A model generated the notes under the pieces. It saw only the letters and a program-made list of their open reading frames with translations. It did no database searches and was not told where the DNA came from. A stretch of DNA of 64,000 nt from Sipunculus nudus (Eukaryota; Annelida; Sipuncula; Golfingiida; Sipunculidae). Shown here one piece after another: positions 62,175 through 64,000 of this stretch. Position 1 is the first letter of the stretch, and every line of letters begins with the position of its first letter. The position numbers and the translations under genes were made by a program. The stretch covers positions 31,893,229-31,957,228 of the forward strand of contig CM049314.1 in the NCBI GenBank assembly GCA_026874595.1. The letters run 5' to 3'.

Positions 62175-62429
62175 GTGTGTTTGTTTACCGAAATAAAAAA
62201 GAGGTCTGCTCTTGTGCATGCGCGACAACTTCCAGACAAAGAGAAGAATAATGGTTTAAGTAATACAGAAGAAACAGCAATCTATGGCATATACACTCAT
62301 GATTCATGTATTTGCGAGGATCGTCCGCCAAGTGGCATGTGTGTTATAATAATGTTTTGCGTCACTGATTGCGCCCGTACAAGTTTATTTCTTCTTGTGT
62401 ACAGGGGTAAGCAAACGATTTTAGAATGA
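62175..62429 (+). CDS. Weak candidate coding exon
   Basis: A frame reading KEKNNGLSNTEETAIYGIY then CICEDRPPSG before a hydrophobic end. The first half looks tail-like and lies 190 bp after the previous candidate. No splice pair or family identified. Confidence 0.15.
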   Translation: MCLFTEIKKRSALVHARQLPDKEKNNGLSNTEETAIYGIYTHDSCICEDRPPSGMCVIIMFCVTDCARTSLFLLVYRGKQTILE

Positions 62430-64000
62430 AATATATGTATGGCAGATACAATACAATTAAAGGATTAATTTAAGGGTTAGGCCACTTTAAACCACACTTT
62501 TCCATGCAGTGACAAGCAAAAATGTATATTCATAACAAGAAGCAGAGTTCTCTATTATGTGTTCGTTATTTAGACAAGCTTCCCTACGCCTAGCAATCTG
62601 TGTTTAAAATCTATCAAATGTAAATTGAATGAAAGCAGTATGCATGGCGTACCTAATATTAACAGAGTTGTATGAATGGAGTATAGGCAGAAGTAAGGGG
62701 AAGTTGTAACGTGTTGGTATCATACTGATAAGATTTATAGATACAGCTTGTGTGACACTGAAGTCAGGTCTTGTTATATAGGCCACACGCGGCATAATGT
62801 GTAAAGTATCAAACTTCAAATCTCACTAAGCAAATGCCATTTAAAACGTACATTATCGTCGTTAGTTATGTAAAAGACAGTCGTGAATTCATATTGGACA
62901 GAAAATACCTATCGCCAGGTACGTATTTAAATCACTTCTACATTAATAACCACTAACCATACTATTATCAAATGATTATGAATGATGTTATCATTAATGT
63001 TTCTCCTTATTTGTCCAATCATTTTTTTAATGATCAGTTATTTCTGAGCCAATCACCGTTGATGGCATTGAATACATGGTAATGGTTAATAGTGTCAGTT
63101 GTTTAATTGGCAATTATGAGAATGAGGGTCCCATTGACAACATTATACCCATAATTTTTGTATGCGACCTAAGACACCCGAAATTAAATGCTAACGCAAA
63201 ATAGTAGACCCATGAGCGGTTTCGAGAAACTGGGAGAAATAATTAAACCAGCCAGGATTTCATAACGGTGAGGGGATACGACATGGACGTAATCAAAGAA
63301 CACCGTCCAGGCGTATCGGCAACGGGTGGATAGGGATAACGCTTTTTTGGACCATGACTTCAAATTATAGTAGGATTTTCATATAGACAATAGTTCTGCT
63401 TACAATACCGGTCGTACTTTTCTTTGTTGGTGTAATAATAGCCTACGTCACACTGTCACGGATGAGGGTACGGACGGATGGTCTTGGACTGAGTAATCAC
63501 GGACCATCCATAGTTTTATTTAATTGCAATCAGACTGTAAAAGCAAAGGTTCTCACGGTTTAAGTACGGCGAGGGTGCTCTCTGGGGCAAGTTCCAACAG
63601 TATGTGAGTGCTCCGGCACTGCTTGTATATCCTTACATAGTGATAAGATCTGGGAATATGAGGGTTTCCTATGGCCAGCCACGGGCCACATATAAATGAT
63701 GGCGGACAGGGTGCCGAGTCCTACGGTTGGGGCGGTCTTAGTAGGAATTATTTAAGGAAGTATTACGGGTCCTCACGACTGTCTAAACAGGACTTATCGC
63801 ACGCAATATTCCGGCGCAGGCGATCAACCAGGGAAGACACGACCAACGACGTACGCATGTACGGAAGTAGTAGGAATATACACGGACATGCACGATGTCG
63901 TTATGGCCAATGACGGCAACTTCCTGGTTGTCATCTGAGTGACTCATCCGTAGCCGCACCACGGAACTTTTGAAATTTCAAAACTTTCGTAAAGCTTGAC

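Larger units (their letters stand above)
61287..63092. other. 1.8-kb segment present only in copy 2 of repeat B
   Basis: It interrupts the shared word around CAAAGTT...GTTTAATTGG that is continuous at about 20097-20120. No terminal inverted repeats or clear target duplication, so insertion here and deletion in copy 1 are both possible. It holds two weak candidate exons, listed separately. Confidence 0.5.
60247..64000. repeat. Dispersed repeat B, copy 2 (runs off the window)
   Basis: Sister of 18058-21090, interrupted at about 61287-63092 by ~1.8 kb that copy 1 lacks. It contains the short minisatellite and lacks the hAT MITE. It continues past the end of the window. Confidence 0.75.

Overview
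The window reads as nuclear DNA of an invertebrate animal, most likely a marine lophotrochozoan such as a mollusc or brachiopod. It is AT-rich and gene-poor, with a dozen (AT)n/(CT)n/(TAA)n microsatellites, mononucleotide runs, minisatellites, LINE, SINE and MITE remnants, and many diverged segmental duplications. There is no bacterial-style gene packing and no operon. The phylum is my inference.

The only real gene content is a small cluster of one single-exon family: type II membrane proteins with an N-terminal signal anchor, a short lumenal Cys motif (C-x11-C-x4-C) and a C-terminal class I methyltransferase-like domain (ExGxYxGRF, SIDGNH, GGxxAIDDF). Six members are visible. One is intact (34763-35728, minus, 321 aa). 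One is nearly intact but split by an 8-nt deletion (11860-12862, plus). One carries two nonsense codons and a frameshift (22526-23562, plus). Three are 5' fragments (1-400 minus, 8240-8620 plus, 32215-32560 minus). The cluster therefore shows birth and death of paralogs, and four of the five broken copies are damaged in or next to SAM motif I.

Layout. 1-0.5 kb: 5' gene fragment. 0.5-8.2 kb: no recognised gene, with a hairpin-rich island at 4.2 kb. 8.2-12.9 kb: fragment and frameshifted gene, separated by a 272-bp tandem duplication. 14.6-16.2 kb: decayed Tx1/L1-like LINE (minus), joined to an inverted copy of a ~530-bp repeat. 17.1-21.2 kb: two repeat blocks that recur at 51.2-52.5 and 60.2-64.0 kb, the second holding a 30-bp minisatellite. 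22.5-23.6 kb: third family member. 26.1-26.9 kb: repeat shared with 42.3-43.0 kb. 28.6-30.7 kb: second LINE copy. 32.2-38.6 kb: tandem segmental duplication holding the 32.2-kb fragment, the intact gene and, 5' of that gene, three ~530-bp repeats. 38.6-53 kb: non-coding, with an 18-bp perfect hairpin, a tRNA-derived SINE and a microsatellite-flanked MITE. 53.0-56.2 kb: decayed copy of a high-copy metazoan gene family with a PIN-like segment and a Cys-rich C-terminus (minus). 56.9-58.0 kb: almost identical 523-bp tandem duplication. 58.2-58.7 kb: 36-bp minisatellite. 60.2-64.0 kb: second copy of the 18-21 kb block, carrying 1.8 kb absent from the first.

All homology statements come from reading the sequence and from recalled family features; no search was run. 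Boundaries of repeats and pseudogenes are good to roughly 10-50 bases.
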